Of a DNA stretch of 64,000 bases, positions 24,180 through 36,388 are shown in pieces. Every line of letters starts with the position of its first letter. Positions within the stretch are counted from its first letter, which is position 1. Under the pieces are notes generated by a model that saw only the letters and a program-made list of their open reading frames with translations, was not told where the DNA came from and ran no database searches. The stretch spans positions 20,920,663-20,984,662 of the forward strand of contig NC_061811.1 in the NCBI RefSeq assembly GCF_021462225.1, in the 5' to 3' direction. The DNA is from Girardinichthys multiradiatus. Its lineage: Eukaryota; Chordata; Actinopteri; Cyprinodontiformes; Goodeidae. The position numbers and the translations under genes are program-made.

Positions 24180-24790
24180 ACCAATGAAATCTCCTTTGAG
24201 TCTGATAAGCTCAACAGGAACGCCAGCTCTGTCCAAACATGCCCCCTCAACCCGATGCAGATGGTGGGAGACAGCAGGACTCTAGCAAAAATAACATCAC
24301 TGTTGGAAATTGTCTCCCAACCCATGCATGTAGCTGTTGCAGAACTGGGGAGCTCCTTCAGTGAAAGACTGCTGCACCCTAGGTGCACAAAGGAACATCA
24401 TCACAGATCCTTCTTCCCAGCAGCTGTGAGAATTTAGAACCATCACTGCTCCCAACAAACTCCTTAAGTGTTTACATCCCTGCTGTTGCTTGCAGTTTTT
24501 CCATTTTTTGTAAATAGTGTATGAGAAAAACAACACACTATTACAAATGCACTTTTTGTTAGTTTTGAAATGACCATATGACTCATTTGCACATTTCATT
24601 AATGTCATTTTTATTAACTGTGCTGTATTTATTTTTCTATGTTGTCATTTGTTTTCCTTTACGTTAGAGTAGACTCTTACTTTTTGATTTTTATAGGTTT
24701 TTACAGTTGTGAGTACCTCTGTTTCCATTTGCCTTTTATTTTGCTGATGACACACCTGAATTTCCCCACTATGGGACAATGAAGTGTATT
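24180..24790 (+). mobile_element. CR1/Rex-type LINE 3' end
   Basis: The plus strand encodes a decayed polymerase C-terminus ending HHHRSFFPAAVRI, the usual end of CR1/Rex1 polymerases (SFFPxAVR). A 3' UTR follows, ending with TTTCCCCACTATGGGACAAT. The stretch is 5'-truncated and has no catalytic motifs. Confidence 0.65.
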
Positions 24791-25112
24791 TCTGTTCTAT
24801 TTTATTTATTTTCTATAAACTGCATCAAAGAGCATATGTCCCCATATGTCCCCCATTTAAAACTATGAATATAAACAAAATAACCAAACTAGATGAGCAA
24901 CAGTTGGCTTTTTCTTTGTTTGTGGTAGATCCTTCAGCATTCTCAAATGAAAAACATGTCAATAGCAAACTGAAAGTGTGGCACTACTTAAGTCAGTCTC
25001 TCTTTTATTTTACTTAAGTGTGATTACTGTGAATCTTGGTCTTAATTAACTTAAATTAAGCTTTTGTTGATGGACAGCTTTCAGCATGAAAATGGGACAT
25101 TTTCTCTCTCAA

Positions 25113-26096
25113 GAATCAGAATCAGAATCAGAATCAGAAAAGCTTTATTGCCAAGTACGTTTTTGGACATACAAGGAATTTGTTTTGGCGTAGTCGGTGC
25201 AATACAGTACAAATTAAACAGTATAAACATATCTACAATATAATATAAATATATGTGCACAGTTTTAAGTGAGTGAGAGTAAATATAGAGCAGTATAAGA
25301 TGCAAGAGCAATACAACAGTGCAGGTGATCATTGTGCAAGTAAAGCAGTGCAAGTAAAGCAGGAGTCCAAGCTGAGCGTTAATGTAACGCATAGAGTTAC
25401 AGGTTACAAGTGTCCTGTCAGCAAAAAAAGGGGGGGTGTGGGGGAAAGGGACAGTGTCAGGGTGGTTTCCGGGCTTTGTTAACCAGGCTGGTGGCAGATA
25501 GGAAAAAACTGTTCTTGTGGCGTGAGGTTTTGGTCCGGATGGACCGCAGCCTCCTGCCAGAGGGGAGAGTCTCAAAGAGTCTGTGACCGGGGTGGGAGGG
25601 ATCAGCCAGAATCTTCCCTGCCCGCTTCAGGGTCCTGGAGGTGTACAGTTCCTGGAGCGACAGTAGACTGCAGCCAATCACCTTCTCAGCAGACCGAATG
25701 ACACGCTGCAGCCTGCCCTTATCCTTGGCTGTAGCAGCGGCGTACCAGATGGTGATGGAGGAGGTGAGGATGGACTCAATGATGGCTGTGTAGAAGTGCA
25801 CCATCATAGTCTTTGGCAGGTTGAATTTCTTCAGCTGCCGCAGGAAGAACATCCTCTGCTGGGCTTTCTTGATGAGGGAGCTGATGTTTGGCTCCCACTT
25901 GAGATCCTGGGAGATGATGGTTCCCAGGAAGCGGAAAGATTCCACAGTGTCAATTGTGGAGTCACAGAGGGTGATGGGGGCAGGTGGGGCTGGGTTCTGC
26001 CTGAAGTTCACAACCATCTCCACTGTCTTTAGAGCGTTGAGCTCAAGGTTGTTCTGGCTGCACCAGTCCAACAGATGGTCCACCTCCAACTGCTGA
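25113..26096 (-). mobile_element. Rex1-like LINE, 5'-truncated, with (TCTGAT)n tail
   Basis: Minus-strand element of about 980 bp. Its 3' tail (25113-25139) is made of ATTCTG units preceded by the polyadenylation-like AATAAAGC. A 3' UTR and the end of the polymerase frame follow. The same 3' end recurs in plus orientation at 51468-51640. It stops abruptly at 26096, as expected from incomplete reverse transcription. Confidence 0.8.
25457..26089 (-). pseudogene. C-terminal part of Rex1-like reverse transcriptase
   Basis: A 210-codon open frame matches the thumb and C-terminal region of CR1/Rex1 polymerases. It runs through LLDWCSQNNLELNALKT, FRFLGTIIS, ESILTSSITIWYAA and HRLFETLPSGRRLRS to NSFFLSATSLVNKAR. 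The endonuclease, RT fingers and the catalytic YADD block are absent because of the 5' truncation. Its first Met is internal, not a real start. There is no internal stop, so the insertion is fairly young, but no functional product is expected. Confidence 0.85.
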
Positions 26097-26150
26097 CATT
26101 TAAATCCTGAGCATTGATAAACAACATATTACTATTAGATGAGTTAGAAT

Positions 26151-28018
26151 TATGAATCTGAGAATATTATTTAATATTTAATATTCATATTTTAATATTT
26201 TATCAAATAATATTTCGGTCTGTTAAGGGTTGTCCTGTGAATAGCAGTCCAGTAAGGCGATGGTATTAGGACAAAATAGAAAGGTGTGAGACGAGCTCTG
26301 ACATTATTGAACAGCATAAACTCTGCACATATATAGAATGAATTCACACAATTTCTTAGAGTACAAGAATTTATTAACAAAAATAAGTCAACTCAAAGTC
26401 AGACATATTTCAATCAACAAACTCTTTACTATGCTAAAACAATCCAACTAAACTACCAAGCAGAATTAAAGAATAACGAAGACTAATAGGCTATGTACAA
26501 TATAAACATGTTGATTAAAGATGATTGAAAACCATGACCAAAAGAGTGATGCAACATTACCATGCAATGTTTATGTTTGAGAACCAAGGATTATCTTGAA
26601 GAATCTTGAAGTGAAGTTGAGTTAGTCTTGAAACTAACTTAGACAATAATCAGCAAACGTTTAGACAACCATTCACAATGCAAGATCAGGTACAACATTA
26701 TTTTAATAAAATAATATTTTAAATAATGATCTGCTGAATAAAACCAACCTTCTGGATGACCATTCCTCAGCATTGTCTAATTAGCTGCCTTTATTTATCA
26801 AAATAATATTTGAAGAAATATTATTAAGGGAGTATTTTGGAAAACAGCCAAATCTTTCTGGAGAAATGGGGCTTAATGGTGTTTACTTAGTTATCAAATC
26901 TAGTAAATGATGTTTAGGGACTATTATTCACTAGCTTGAAAACTAACAACCTTTCTGTTAAATACTCTTTAGTAGCAAGCACGTGTTCTTACCGGTTAGC
27001 AGTTGAGCTAACAAATGGAGCCAATAGCTTAGCACCAGAATCAACACATACCTTTAAAATACCAGGGTTAATAAAAGGGTTAAAATGCAGAAGCGCGGAT
27101 GGCGCGTTATGAGCAATCTCTGTTTAAAATCACCCTTTAAATAAAGTTTTTCTTAACTTTAAAAACATACAAAGAACACAAACGGGGCACGTGTGCTGCA
27201 GATAGCCTGCTAGCACTAAGATAGCCGAGTTTCAAAAACACAAAACCAAACTTCATAAATGAAAACGTTCAGATCATTTCATCCTAACTGTTGTTCTGCC
27301 CAAACCTAACCTCATGAACTGTGGTGAGGAATGTTGTCCAAAAGACGATGAAGTTTGAAGAAGGTATCCACAGTGAACAAAGGGTTAGCTTCCTGCTAAC
27401 CTCCTCAGCTTCCCCCGATCAGAAGGTGCGTTCGTTCTGTGAACAAAAGGGCTAGCTTCCCGCTAAGCTCCAGCTGTGGATGAAGAACGGCTCGTTGTGT
27501 CTGCCAACGCCTCTGCACGGTGATGGGGTCTCTGTTGTCTTCCTTCCAGACAGGGAGACCGCTCCACTCGGCTTCATAGGCGCGTCTCTGTAGGGAACTT
27601 CTCTGGGACAATTTGCTTCACAGGCCTCAGAGCAAAAGTAAGCAACTCTTACACCTTAATTTCCCCATTCATGAATGAAAATACTGGATACACAGACAGT
27701 ATTTCATTCGTACTTATCTTTGCATATGATCGATGAGCGTATGGCTTCCTTGGATCCAGTTGAAGAGTTTATGTCTGTTTGCGATCAAAGAGACATCAGC
27801 GCGCTGGGCCTCCCCTGACCGGTCCCACTAGAGGCCGTGTGGAAAGAGGGTGGATGTAGCAACAGCTGTGCTTTTATTTGGGTAGTGGCGTCACAGGAAG
27901 TCCGCAGTTATCCCGTTTCCTGGCTGTGCTGGAAGAAGGTTAATGCACTTTATTTTGAAAAGTTCCAGAAGAGTTCGTACCGGAGTTTGATGTTGAAATC
28001 CATGGCTGGGTCCCAACA
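26151..28018 (+). mobile_element. LTR-like interspersed repeat, copy B, complete (1868 bp)
   Basis: The copy starts TATGAATCTGAG and ends CCCAACA. It is flanked by GAAT (26147-26150) and GATT (28019-28022), probably a 4-bp target duplication with one change. It aligns with copy C along its whole length and with copy A over the right 1.1 kb. It carries no long frame; the 82-codon frame at 27837-28085 runs out of the repeat. Size, termini and duplication fit a solo LTR of an undetermined family, or a non-autonomous element. Confidence 0.75.
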
Positions 28019-28022
28019 GATT

Positions 28023-29367
28023 CCTATTAAAAGTGACACTCACAGCAGCATGATAACAGTGTGTTACAAAATCTACAAAATGTAGTTTCTGTTATAGAGA
28101 TATTGTCGAGCACAGCTCTATGAATCAAATGAGTACAACTGGTAGCACATTTAAAATAATATTTACAGATGCCTACACAGCTTTATAAAGTATAGAATGT
28201 GTGTATGTTTTGATAGATTGTACATGAATTGGTGTTCTGAAGTTTATGAGTAAAAGATGTCACAATTCACACTGTGTGAAGTCAGATATTAAGTAAGAGC
28301 AGCACCTTATAGACCCTTGAGGAAAACATCTTGCTTTAGGGGGCCTTTTGAGCCACACAGACTAAAAATAATGACTGCAGACAAACACAAAGAGGTGCTT
28401 GAAGAATACATGCTTCACACAGTTTACAGCCGCTCCACACAGAGGCATCTTTCAGGACAAAGTTGACCTGAAGCGTGCAGCCGGTACAACACTGTGTGTG
28501 TGTGTGAACTTTGGCCCACATTTTAACCCAGAAGACAGCTAAAAAAAGACTTCTCAAAGAGGCTTCCCATCTAATCTTAGGTGATATGAGAGGATCTGCA
28601 AGGAGGAATAGGTTGAACTCCTTAGAGACAAATGTTGAAACTAAACTCAGAGAATTAAATGATTGGCACCTGTTTAGCAATGATTTAAAGATTATTTTTC
28701 TTGGCACCGAAGTTTGCTTTTGCTTTTAAAATCTGATGTTTGTTTTTGACTCTTGTCTCCAGATGGTTGTGATAACAACATGCATGTCTTTCCTATTTTC
28801 TGAGGCTGCTTTTAATGAAATGGCTATTTTGTAGCTTCTACACTATAGCTAAATTACTACAGCAATACCATTAGGTCAAAATTGCTTCACAGCCACCAGT
28901 TGTACATAGTTTGAATTTACTTTGACCGACGTTTGCACTTGCAATGAATACCAGTGGCAGATACAGTTTAAAGGGGGGAATTACCATTACATCATGGCAG
29001 ATGTGTTGAGCATTTGATGTCCAAGTGTTGGGGCAGTCTTTGCTTGGCCTATGTCTATTAGACAACCAGAAATATAATACTACTAGATTCATCATCCAAG
29101 AACTCTTTACAATAAGCAAGAAAATGTTCTAACAAAAATTTTGGGTTGAGACTTTGAACAAATAAATAGCTTGTATAGTTGCTCACGCAAACAAATTATG
29201 TTATTGTTTGTCACCTGTGGCAGAATAAAGCCTCTTATTTGCATTAATTTGGCTTTGTCATCTAAGTTTGTGCCATTTTATTTTGTTCTTCTTCAAGCTT
29301 TTCTGCTTTGAGGTCTTAGATTATTTTTCCTGCAAGTGAAAGTTTTTCAAAGCTAAGATAATTTTTC
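28023..29367. other. Unassigned sequence with a short GT repeat
   Basis: No gene or repeat family recognised. A (GT)n run lies near 28493-28506. The 123-codon minus frame at 28336-28707 lacks domain features. Confidence 0.45.
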
Positions 29368-29700
29368 TCAGATATCCGACAGCAAATACTTATACCACTT
29401 CATAAAGTAATTATAAAAAGTTTCAAAACCTATGTCAGGTGATGTTGGCCTTAAATAAGTTGTGGAACATGTTCTGCAAAAGAAACAACTGTCCCAGGCT
29501 TTATTCAGTTTAGTGCGGGAAATGCGGACCCGGACCGAGGATATTGTCTGGCAGTGGAAGATCTCCTTAATCCAGTCTTTCAAGGAGGCAGAGTCAGATA
29601 ACTTGGGGGAAAGAGTGTCCATTTTAATGGCAGATCTCGCTCAGGTAGTTAGAAAGCTCCCCAGCGGCATAACACAAGGAGCGGACCCCAGATGCTAAAG
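29368..29700 (-). pseudogene. Possible L1-like ORF2 C-terminal fragment
   Basis: The minus-strand frame at 29368-29622 includes SASLKDWIKEIFHCQ and KLNKAWDSC. This resembles the C-terminal tail of fish L1-type ORF2 proteins, where a W-I-x-E-V/I-F segment is followed by K-x-W-D. The match is short and made by eye, with no catalytic motif, so the call is tentative. Confidence 0.35.
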
Positions 29701-31214
29701 GCTTTGGACATTGTAAGGCTGTTATGGTTGACTCCCTATTGTTACATAGAGGACTGGGACACCATCCCTTGGAAAGCTTACTTTAGCAGTCAAAACTCCA
29801 AATTATACAAGGTAAAACACTACCAAAAAGTACATTTATGTTAATGCATCTGGTGGGCTAGCTTGTCATTTTTAGTCTGCGTCAAATGAACAGAGGAAAT
29901 GGAAAAAGGCAGCAGTGGCTGTTTTTTAATGACTCTGGTATGGCTTCATGTCATTTTGGCCACTAGAAACTGTGTTTTCTCACTTCAGCAGGAAAAGAGT
30001 AGAAAAAACATCTGATTTGTACCAAAAATGCTATTCAACCAAGACATTCTTCAAAGATAATTAAAACAGGAGTTTGCGGAGAATTACATTAAGTATGAAA
30101 GGAAATCCATTTAATTATATTTTCTGAGTGACTTCTGACAAAATCCATCATGTTTTATTGATCAAAGTAACAAGCGAGAGAGGGATCTGCTTTTTCCCCA
30201 TCTAATTAACTGACACATACATACATTGTACTGCTTGACAACAAAAAAGTCCCGCGTCACGCAAATGTGGAGCAAACTTCACACTGCCCTCATCATCAAC
30301 ATCATCATCATCAGAGGATGCTTGCTGCATGCTGTTTCTAAAGCTAAATTTAGAACCGACCCTGATTCTTTATTCAAGTCTCTCTGGGGCATTTCTGGTA
30401 TTTTCATGCTCAGCATCTTGTTTTGTTTTGGGTTTTTTTTTCGTTTATTTTTGCCGTTAGCAGCCAGATATAACAGCGTTCAGGAGGCGGAAAGCTGCAG
30501 TGTTACAACAAACATTACTGCTCTCATCAAAGCGAGGCAAAGTTGTTCAGTCATATTCCTCTGACTGACAGCTTGGTAAATTTTTAATGGAATATTTTAT
30601 GTAGGATCTCATGAAGTTAATTAGATGTAGTGCAGAATGAGCTGCAGCTCTTTGTGTGACAAGAAGGCCAGTCTTAGTGATGCCTCTCCGGGGATTTATG
30701 CTCAGTTTGACCAACAAGGAATAGGATTGAAAGCAGACTCAGAACATTCATTTTAAGATTAATTGGTTGCTGTTTAAAACTTAATGTGTCTGTTGTCTCA
30801 TTAAGTCAGTATTGATCTGTAACTTGTATATAAAAATCAATGAAAATAACCCATCTTTAAGGCTCCAAAATGGCTCCCAGGGAGAGAGGTCAGATGATTA
30901 TGGCAGGATTAAAGAAATTAATTCTAGTTCAGGCCAATGGTTTTCAAACCCCCTTAGAAAATGTTTAGCTTTCCAGGCAGTTGATTATCTTTTTTCAAAG
31001 CACAATACCAAAGGGTTTTCGGTGGAAGATTATGTTGGACTGAAGCTGATTTGCCCAAATAATATGTGGACTTATAAAAAAAAAAAAGTATATGTTTCAA
31101 TAACATTAAATTTGGATGTATGTGGAAATGTTGAATTTTCATCATCCATCCATCCATCCATAAAATCCAGCTAAACCGCTTCCTGTTTTGCAAACTAAAA
31201 GTCATTATTGTGTA
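29701..31214. other. Unassigned sequence
   Basis: No gene recognised. Small simple repeats occur: CATCATCAT-type near 30294-30313, and (ATCC)n at about 31142-31160. The 112-codon frame at 30226-30564 has one hydrophobic stretch but no family resemblance. Confidence 0.45.
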
Positions 31215-31890
31215 GATTAAGGTTGTGATTAAAAAGGATTAAAGGATTTTTTTTGTCATACCAGCTGACATTTACATGTTAAGGTATGAAATTTGGACTA
31301 AGATCCCGGTTAAAAAGCCTAATACTTAAGTAAAAAGAAAACTAAGTATAACATACAAAGCTAAATCTAACAATAAAAAAGACAAAATATAGCAATCAGT
31401 AAAGATACATACAGCAAAGAGCAACAAAAAGGCAATATACAAGTGAGTGAAATATTGCACCCTTGGTGGGTGAAGTGTTTAGTGCAGGTCAGTGTTTAGT
31501 GAGAGTCTACACAGTGTGGGTCCAGTTCAGCAGTTTGACAGCTTCAGGGAAGAAGCTGTTTCTGAGCCTGGTGGTCTTGCTCTGAATGCTCCTCAGCCGC
31601 CTGCCTGATGGGAGGGGCTGAAACAGTCTGTGTGCGGGATGGGTGGAGTCCTTTATGATGCGGAAGACCCTCCTCCTGCATCGTGATGTGTAGAGGTCCC
31701 AGGTGGTGGGAAGACTGTTCCCCACAGTTCTGTGTGCAGCCTTTACCACCCTCTGCAGGGCCTTCCTCTCAGTAGCAATGCAGCTGCCGTGCCATACGAT
31801 GATGTAGGTGCAGAGGACGCTCTCCACTCCACGGTGGTAGAAGATCCTCAGGACAGGGCTCCCAAGTCCAGCATTCTTCAGTTTCCTAAA
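31215..31890 (-). mobile_element. Second Rex1-like LINE, 5'-truncated
   Basis: The minus strand encodes the last part of a CR1/Rex1 polymerase (VLCTYIIVWHGSC, LQRVVKAAHRT, HRLFQPLPSGRRLRS, NSFFPEAVKLLN) at about 31507-31890. A 3' UTR of about 290 bp follows on the low-coordinate side. It differs clearly from the 25113-26096 copy, so it is a separate subfamily. The LINE frame continues upstream as non-LINE codons at the truncation point. Confidence 0.75.
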
Positions 31891-32954
31891 AATGATTATA
31901 ATACAATAATAACTTTCAACAGAGGAAATAGAGATAATCTTTTCTGGTTGATGCTGCAAAAACACGAATCTAGATCTAGATCTGATTTTTAAATAAATCA
32001 CACAAGACTGCACAGTTTTACTACAGAGTTATCAGAAAAAGCAGAACTTTTAGTGGGGATAGCAACAAGTTATTGGTGCATTCTTTAAAGAAAGCAGCTT
32101 CTGGTAGTATATAGGTGAGGAAAAACTAAAATTTAGCATTAGAAACACCACAGTAATAATGTGGTCATGACCTACCAGTTATCTGCCAGCAGGAAAGGAA
32201 AAAAGGTGCTGCACCATGAGTAGAGGTTTGAAGGAGGAAGAGTTACCTTACATTCACACTATGAGCTGAACTTTAAAAATGCCAGCCTTTGTCGTCTGCA
32301 ACTGACCTACTGCCAAGGAGAGCAGCTTCACCTCTGCAACACCACCTACATTTAATACAGCCGCTCTTCTGCTCTTTATTTAATGAGAAATGCACACACA
32401 CACACACACACACAGATATTACTTCATACAAGCAGAGCAAACTCAAAGACAACACTACTGTATGATGGTAAATAAAATGAGTCTATGTTAAGCTTGTTTT
32501 CAAAGTCTGTTTTGGGTGTAATGCATCTCAAACTTACATCTTGCATGTAAAATGTAACTGCATTGTAATCTGACAGCTAACATTGGTTTAAGGGCCTCAC
32601 TCTTTATGAAAACCTTATTTAAATATTCTTCTGAAACTTATTGTACAAGAGTAAAACCTTCAGGAATTTAAAAAGTGTTATCCCCCATGCATACATAATG
32701 TATGTAAATACATTTCCCTTCTCAAGTTCTTCATTCAAGGACATAACTTAGATGTTACCAAGATATTACCATGTTTGCACAGGAATGACTATAAATACTC
32801 AATCTATGTGCTGCATCTATTGTGATTTCAAACAACACTCTTTCTGTTTTCTGGTAAACTCACGATCAGGAGGTAAACAACTCTTTCATTTCTGTTTTTG
32901 GCTGATTTTTTACTAGAGCACAGTTTTTAGAACAGTTCATGAATGTGAATGCAT
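31891..32954. other. Unassigned sequence with a CA microsatellite
   Basis: No gene recognised. A (CA)n run of about 12 units lies at 32393-32416. Confidence 0.5.
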
Positions 32955-33060
32955 CTAGACAAGTCAAGTCAAGTTTATATAGCAACAAGGCACTCAAGGC
33001 GCTGTACATAAGGAAAAAACATTACAATGATACTTAAAATCAAACAACAGAGGTAATAAA
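32955..33060 (-). mobile_element. LINE 3' tail fragment
   Basis: CAAGTCAAGTCAAGTTTATA followed by GCACTCAAGGCGCTGTACAT is the reverse of a common fish LINE end (GACTTGACTTG tail after a TATATAAAC block). Only about 100 bp remain. Confidence 0.5.
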
Positions 33061-34076
33061 AAGTCCTGTGTTTTGTTTACGTTTAGCTAGATGATTCTTG
33101 TTTGTGTTTTGTATTCATGTTATTTGTGGTTTCTGACAGTTTTGGTTTTCTTCTGCCCCCAGTGTGTTCTCCCCTCGCTCCTAGTTCCCTTGGCGTTGCT
33201 TTCCTGTTTATTTTCTTAGAATGGTTTTCTTCTTCTTCTTCTTCTTCTTATTATTATTATTCATTATTGTTTTCTGGTTCCCTTGCACTCTCTTATTTAT
33301 TAGTTTCTTTTCCGTTACTCCTCTCGTCATTTGTTTTCCTCTATTAATTATTTATTACTCGGTTTAGGTTCCCTTTATTCTCCAGTTCCTCTTAGCTTTG
33401 TTCCTCTAGTTCATCTTTGTTCTCCAGTCCCTCCTTTTTAGGTTAGCTTTAGTTATTGTTTACTTTTGTTCTAGTCCTCGTTTGCTCTGCTTCCTTCTCA
33501 GTTTTGTTCTATCAGTGTTGGTTTAGGTTTGTTTACTTTTGTAGTCAGGGTTTCCTTATGGTTTCTATTTTGCTAAGTTCTCAGGTTGTTGTGTTCCCTC
33601 CAGTTTCTCAGTTTCCTTCAGTTCATGTTTATTCTTGATTCTTATGCTTTAATTTATCTTTGTCTATAGTTTCATTTAGGTCTGCTCACTGTCTTGTCAT
33701 TTAGTACCTTTCCTCATGCTTTAGTTTTATTAGGTTTACCTGCTCCCTCTGCCTCCCTGCTTCCATGTCACACCTGTTCCCTGTTTTTTTGATTACCTGC
33801 CCTTTGTTATCCTTCGGTATATTAGTTAGTCTGGTTTCTGTGTTTGATGCTGGTTTGTAAAATTGTCTTCATGCTTCGTCTCCATGTACCATGCTTCGTC
33901 TTGTCCCCGCTTAGTGAACCTAGTTTCGTTCAAGTCTTTAGTTTAGTGTTTTGTTTTTGACCTGGAGTTTTTGATGTGCTGCTGCTACCCTGCCTTCCTG
34001 CTGTGAGTTTATGTCCAAGTCTGGATATTAATAAATCTTTGTTTGCATCGTCATGAAGTCTTCTCTCCCATCTCTG
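33061..34076 (+). repeat. Pyrimidine-rich, strand-asymmetric block
   Basis: About 1 kb where the plus strand is dominated by T and C, including (TTC)n then (TTA)n near 33226-33262. It ends with an AATAAA-containing segment (ATTAATAAATCTTTG) and CTGCGCTTTGGTCC at the junction with the L2-like LINE. Frames at 33102-33347 and 33456-33638 are composition artefacts. It looks like the end of an unidentified retroelement or its LTR. Confidence 0.45.
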
Positions 34077-34084
34077 CGCTTTGG

Positions 34085-34761
34085 TCCAAAACAAACCCAA
34101 CATTTGACAGTTTAATAATAGCTGTTTTTAGGGCCTGGGGGAAAACACCTGACAAAAGGGATGCATTTATTATTTGTGTTAAATCAGATGTTATTACAGG
34201 CAAAGCTTTCTTAAGGAAATCTGTGGGTAAAACATCGAGACAGCAGGAAGAAGAGCTTAGTTGGTGTACGATATCTTCTAAGTTTTTGTAGTTTATTTGG
34301 TGAAAGTGGGAAATTTTGTCAAAATCTGTTCTTGTTGGAGGCAACTTTGGTACTAGAGTTGATGTGGATGTGCTGACTGCCCCTCTGATCTTTTGGGTTT
34401 TTTCAGTGAAGAAGATAGCAAATTCATTGCAGGCCCTGGTAGGGTGGAGTTCAGATGCTACAGTTACAGAAGGGTTTGTTAACCTGTCGACCATGGCAAA
34501 TAATGCACAAGCATTGTTAATGTTTTTGCTGATGATCTCAGAAAAGAAAGATTCCCTTGCATTTTTCAATTGTAGGTTATATCTGTATAGTCTCTCTTTA
34601 TAGATAATACAGTGAACCTGGAGTCCAGTCGACTCTATCAGAATGGGAGCTTCATTCGATTCATGTAACCATGTTTCTGTTAAAAACATAACATCAAGAT
34701 CGTGGTCAGTAATGAAGTCATTGATAAAAAATGATTTTCCTGACAGAGATCTAATGTTCAA
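34085..34761 (-). pseudogene. L2-type ORF2 fragment: endonuclease start fused to linker and RT start
   Basis: The frame opens with MNIRSLSGKSFFINDFI and VMFLTETWLHES, the first catalytic blocks of an APE-type endonuclease (N and E of the active site). After about residue 47 it jumps to the linker (ARESFFSEIISKN), then to the start of the RT (LPTDFLKKALPVI, GVFPQALKTAIIK). Most of the endonuclease, including its later Asp/His blocks, and all RT catalytic residues are missing. The last residues before the stop come from flanking sequence. Confidence 0.8.
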
Positions 34762-35228
34762 TAAAGCCAGTTTATATGACTTAGTTGCTGATATGAACTC
34801 TGTGTCTGGTTGTACCTGACAGTTTTTTTTTTTTTTTTGATTGTTTATTACTGTCTCTCATCCTTTTGGCTTTGTTCTTTCTGTCACGTATAAGCACAGA
34901 TATTTTATAACTATCTCCTATTGTGGCCCCAATTGTTTCCTGGACATGCTCATTTCTGATAGAGTTACCACTGGGACCCAGACTGTATCACAGAGAAATG
35001 ATTTGAAGGTCCTGATTAGGAGGAGATAGATCAGGAGGCGGTGGGGCTCTGCGGCATTTGGAAGATATTGGTTCAGTAGCAGGGCCTCGGGGTGTTGAAT
35101 GAAGAAGATGTCAGAGCCATTTGGGTCCGGATCTTAAGAGCTCCTTTCATGTTATCAGAATCAGTATCAGTATCAGAAAGCAAAAAGCGGGCTCAGTGGG
35201 GAGATGGGAGAGTTCTGTGCGGTCTGGG

Positions 35229-36388
35229 TCAGGGTTTGGGTGGAGGGGGTATAAACGGGGGGTCCACTTCTCCTGTGGATTTTGACGGGGAGACCTTTTG
35301 TAATGGCCTCTCTTTCTCAGCCAACTGGCCGGTTGTCTCTGCTGGAGCTGTTGAAGGCAGCGTTATCATTGTTGTTGATACTCCATGTTCTCTGCTCAAG
35401 GTCGAAGCTGCTGGCGGATTATTTACTGAATAGAAGAAATTAGATGTGAGACGTCTGGCTCCTGGCTTGTTCAAACAGAAACCATCCATCTTGCTTGAAG
35501 AGTTGTCTTTTTTCCCCGAAAATATTAAAGTTGTCGATGAAGTTCACAGATGTGGTGGCACATGTTTTTTTCTACCACTTATTAATCATCAGAAGCCTCA
35601 AAAAAATCTCATCTCCACAGAAAATTGGTGCAAAGGGTTCGCTGAGAAACACCTTGATATTGAGACCTCCAACTATATCCAGAAGACGATTGAAATCCTC
35701 CTTCAATCCTTCTGATTTATTCTTAGCCATGTCATACATGGCTCCATAGTGTATAATAAGGTTTTGTAGAGATGGGCGCTTTTCTGTGATTGCAAGAATA
35801 TTTTCTGAGATATCGGACACCACGTTACTGGTACCAATCATAACTTCTGTGTTTTTCCTGTTGCAGAAGTTTTTTATCCCATCTACTGCTGTGTTGCCCA
35901 CTATTAGAGTTCTTGGTCCGGCGGGGCGCTTTTTCTCTGGAAATTTAGGGGAAGACTGTAATTGATGTTGTGACAGCAGCTTGCCGTCAAAGTCTCCTTT
36001 TCCCAGGGGAAACGGGGGCATTTCTCTGTAATTCTGGCCATTCTAATTTATTTAATTGCTGAGATCTTCCAGTGAGTCGTCCACCTTGATTTCTTGGGCA
36101 TGCGCCTAAAACATGCCAGGGGGATCTGCCGGAAAGTTTATTCTCAGTGTCCTGATTGCCGACTGAGTCGTTGAGCTGGCTGTCACTGTTTGGGATCACA
36201 GGCAGAGTTGAATCATCGCTGTACCCCATATTCACCTCCACATTCATTGCTAGTTGATGGATTTTCATCTTCAAAACAGCCAATTTCTGTAAAAGCTTGT
36301 CGAAGTCCTCTGTGGTGAAGGGAGGCATTTTGTGCTGATTAGCTGGCGTGAACTTGTCCATCTTTCGAGTTCGATTAAAAAACATCAA
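35229..36388 (-). pseudogene. L2-type ORF1 with degenerate SGNH esterase domain
   Basis: ORF1 proteins of vertebrate L2/CR1 LINEs pair an N-terminal coiled coil with an SGNH-hydrolase (esterase) domain. Here MDKFTPANQHKMPP starts the protein near 36361, followed by a helical, coiled-coil-like stretch (FDKLLQKLAVLKMKIHQLA). A frame change occurs near 36000. The esterase part (35572-36021) holds LIVGNTAVDGIKNF where a GDS nucleophile block is expected, and NLIIHYGAMYDM where family members have a G-x-N block. After another frame change, DGFCLNKPG at 35229-35489 has Cys where the D-x-x-H catalytic His is expected. Nucleophile and His are therefore both lost, and the frame is split into three. 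Confidence 0.7.

Noticed and set aside
27837..28085. Frame of 82 codons sharing a stretch with the frame at 825-1082
   Set aside because: The shared codons lie in copies of the LTR-like repeat, not in a gene; copy C does not keep the frame.
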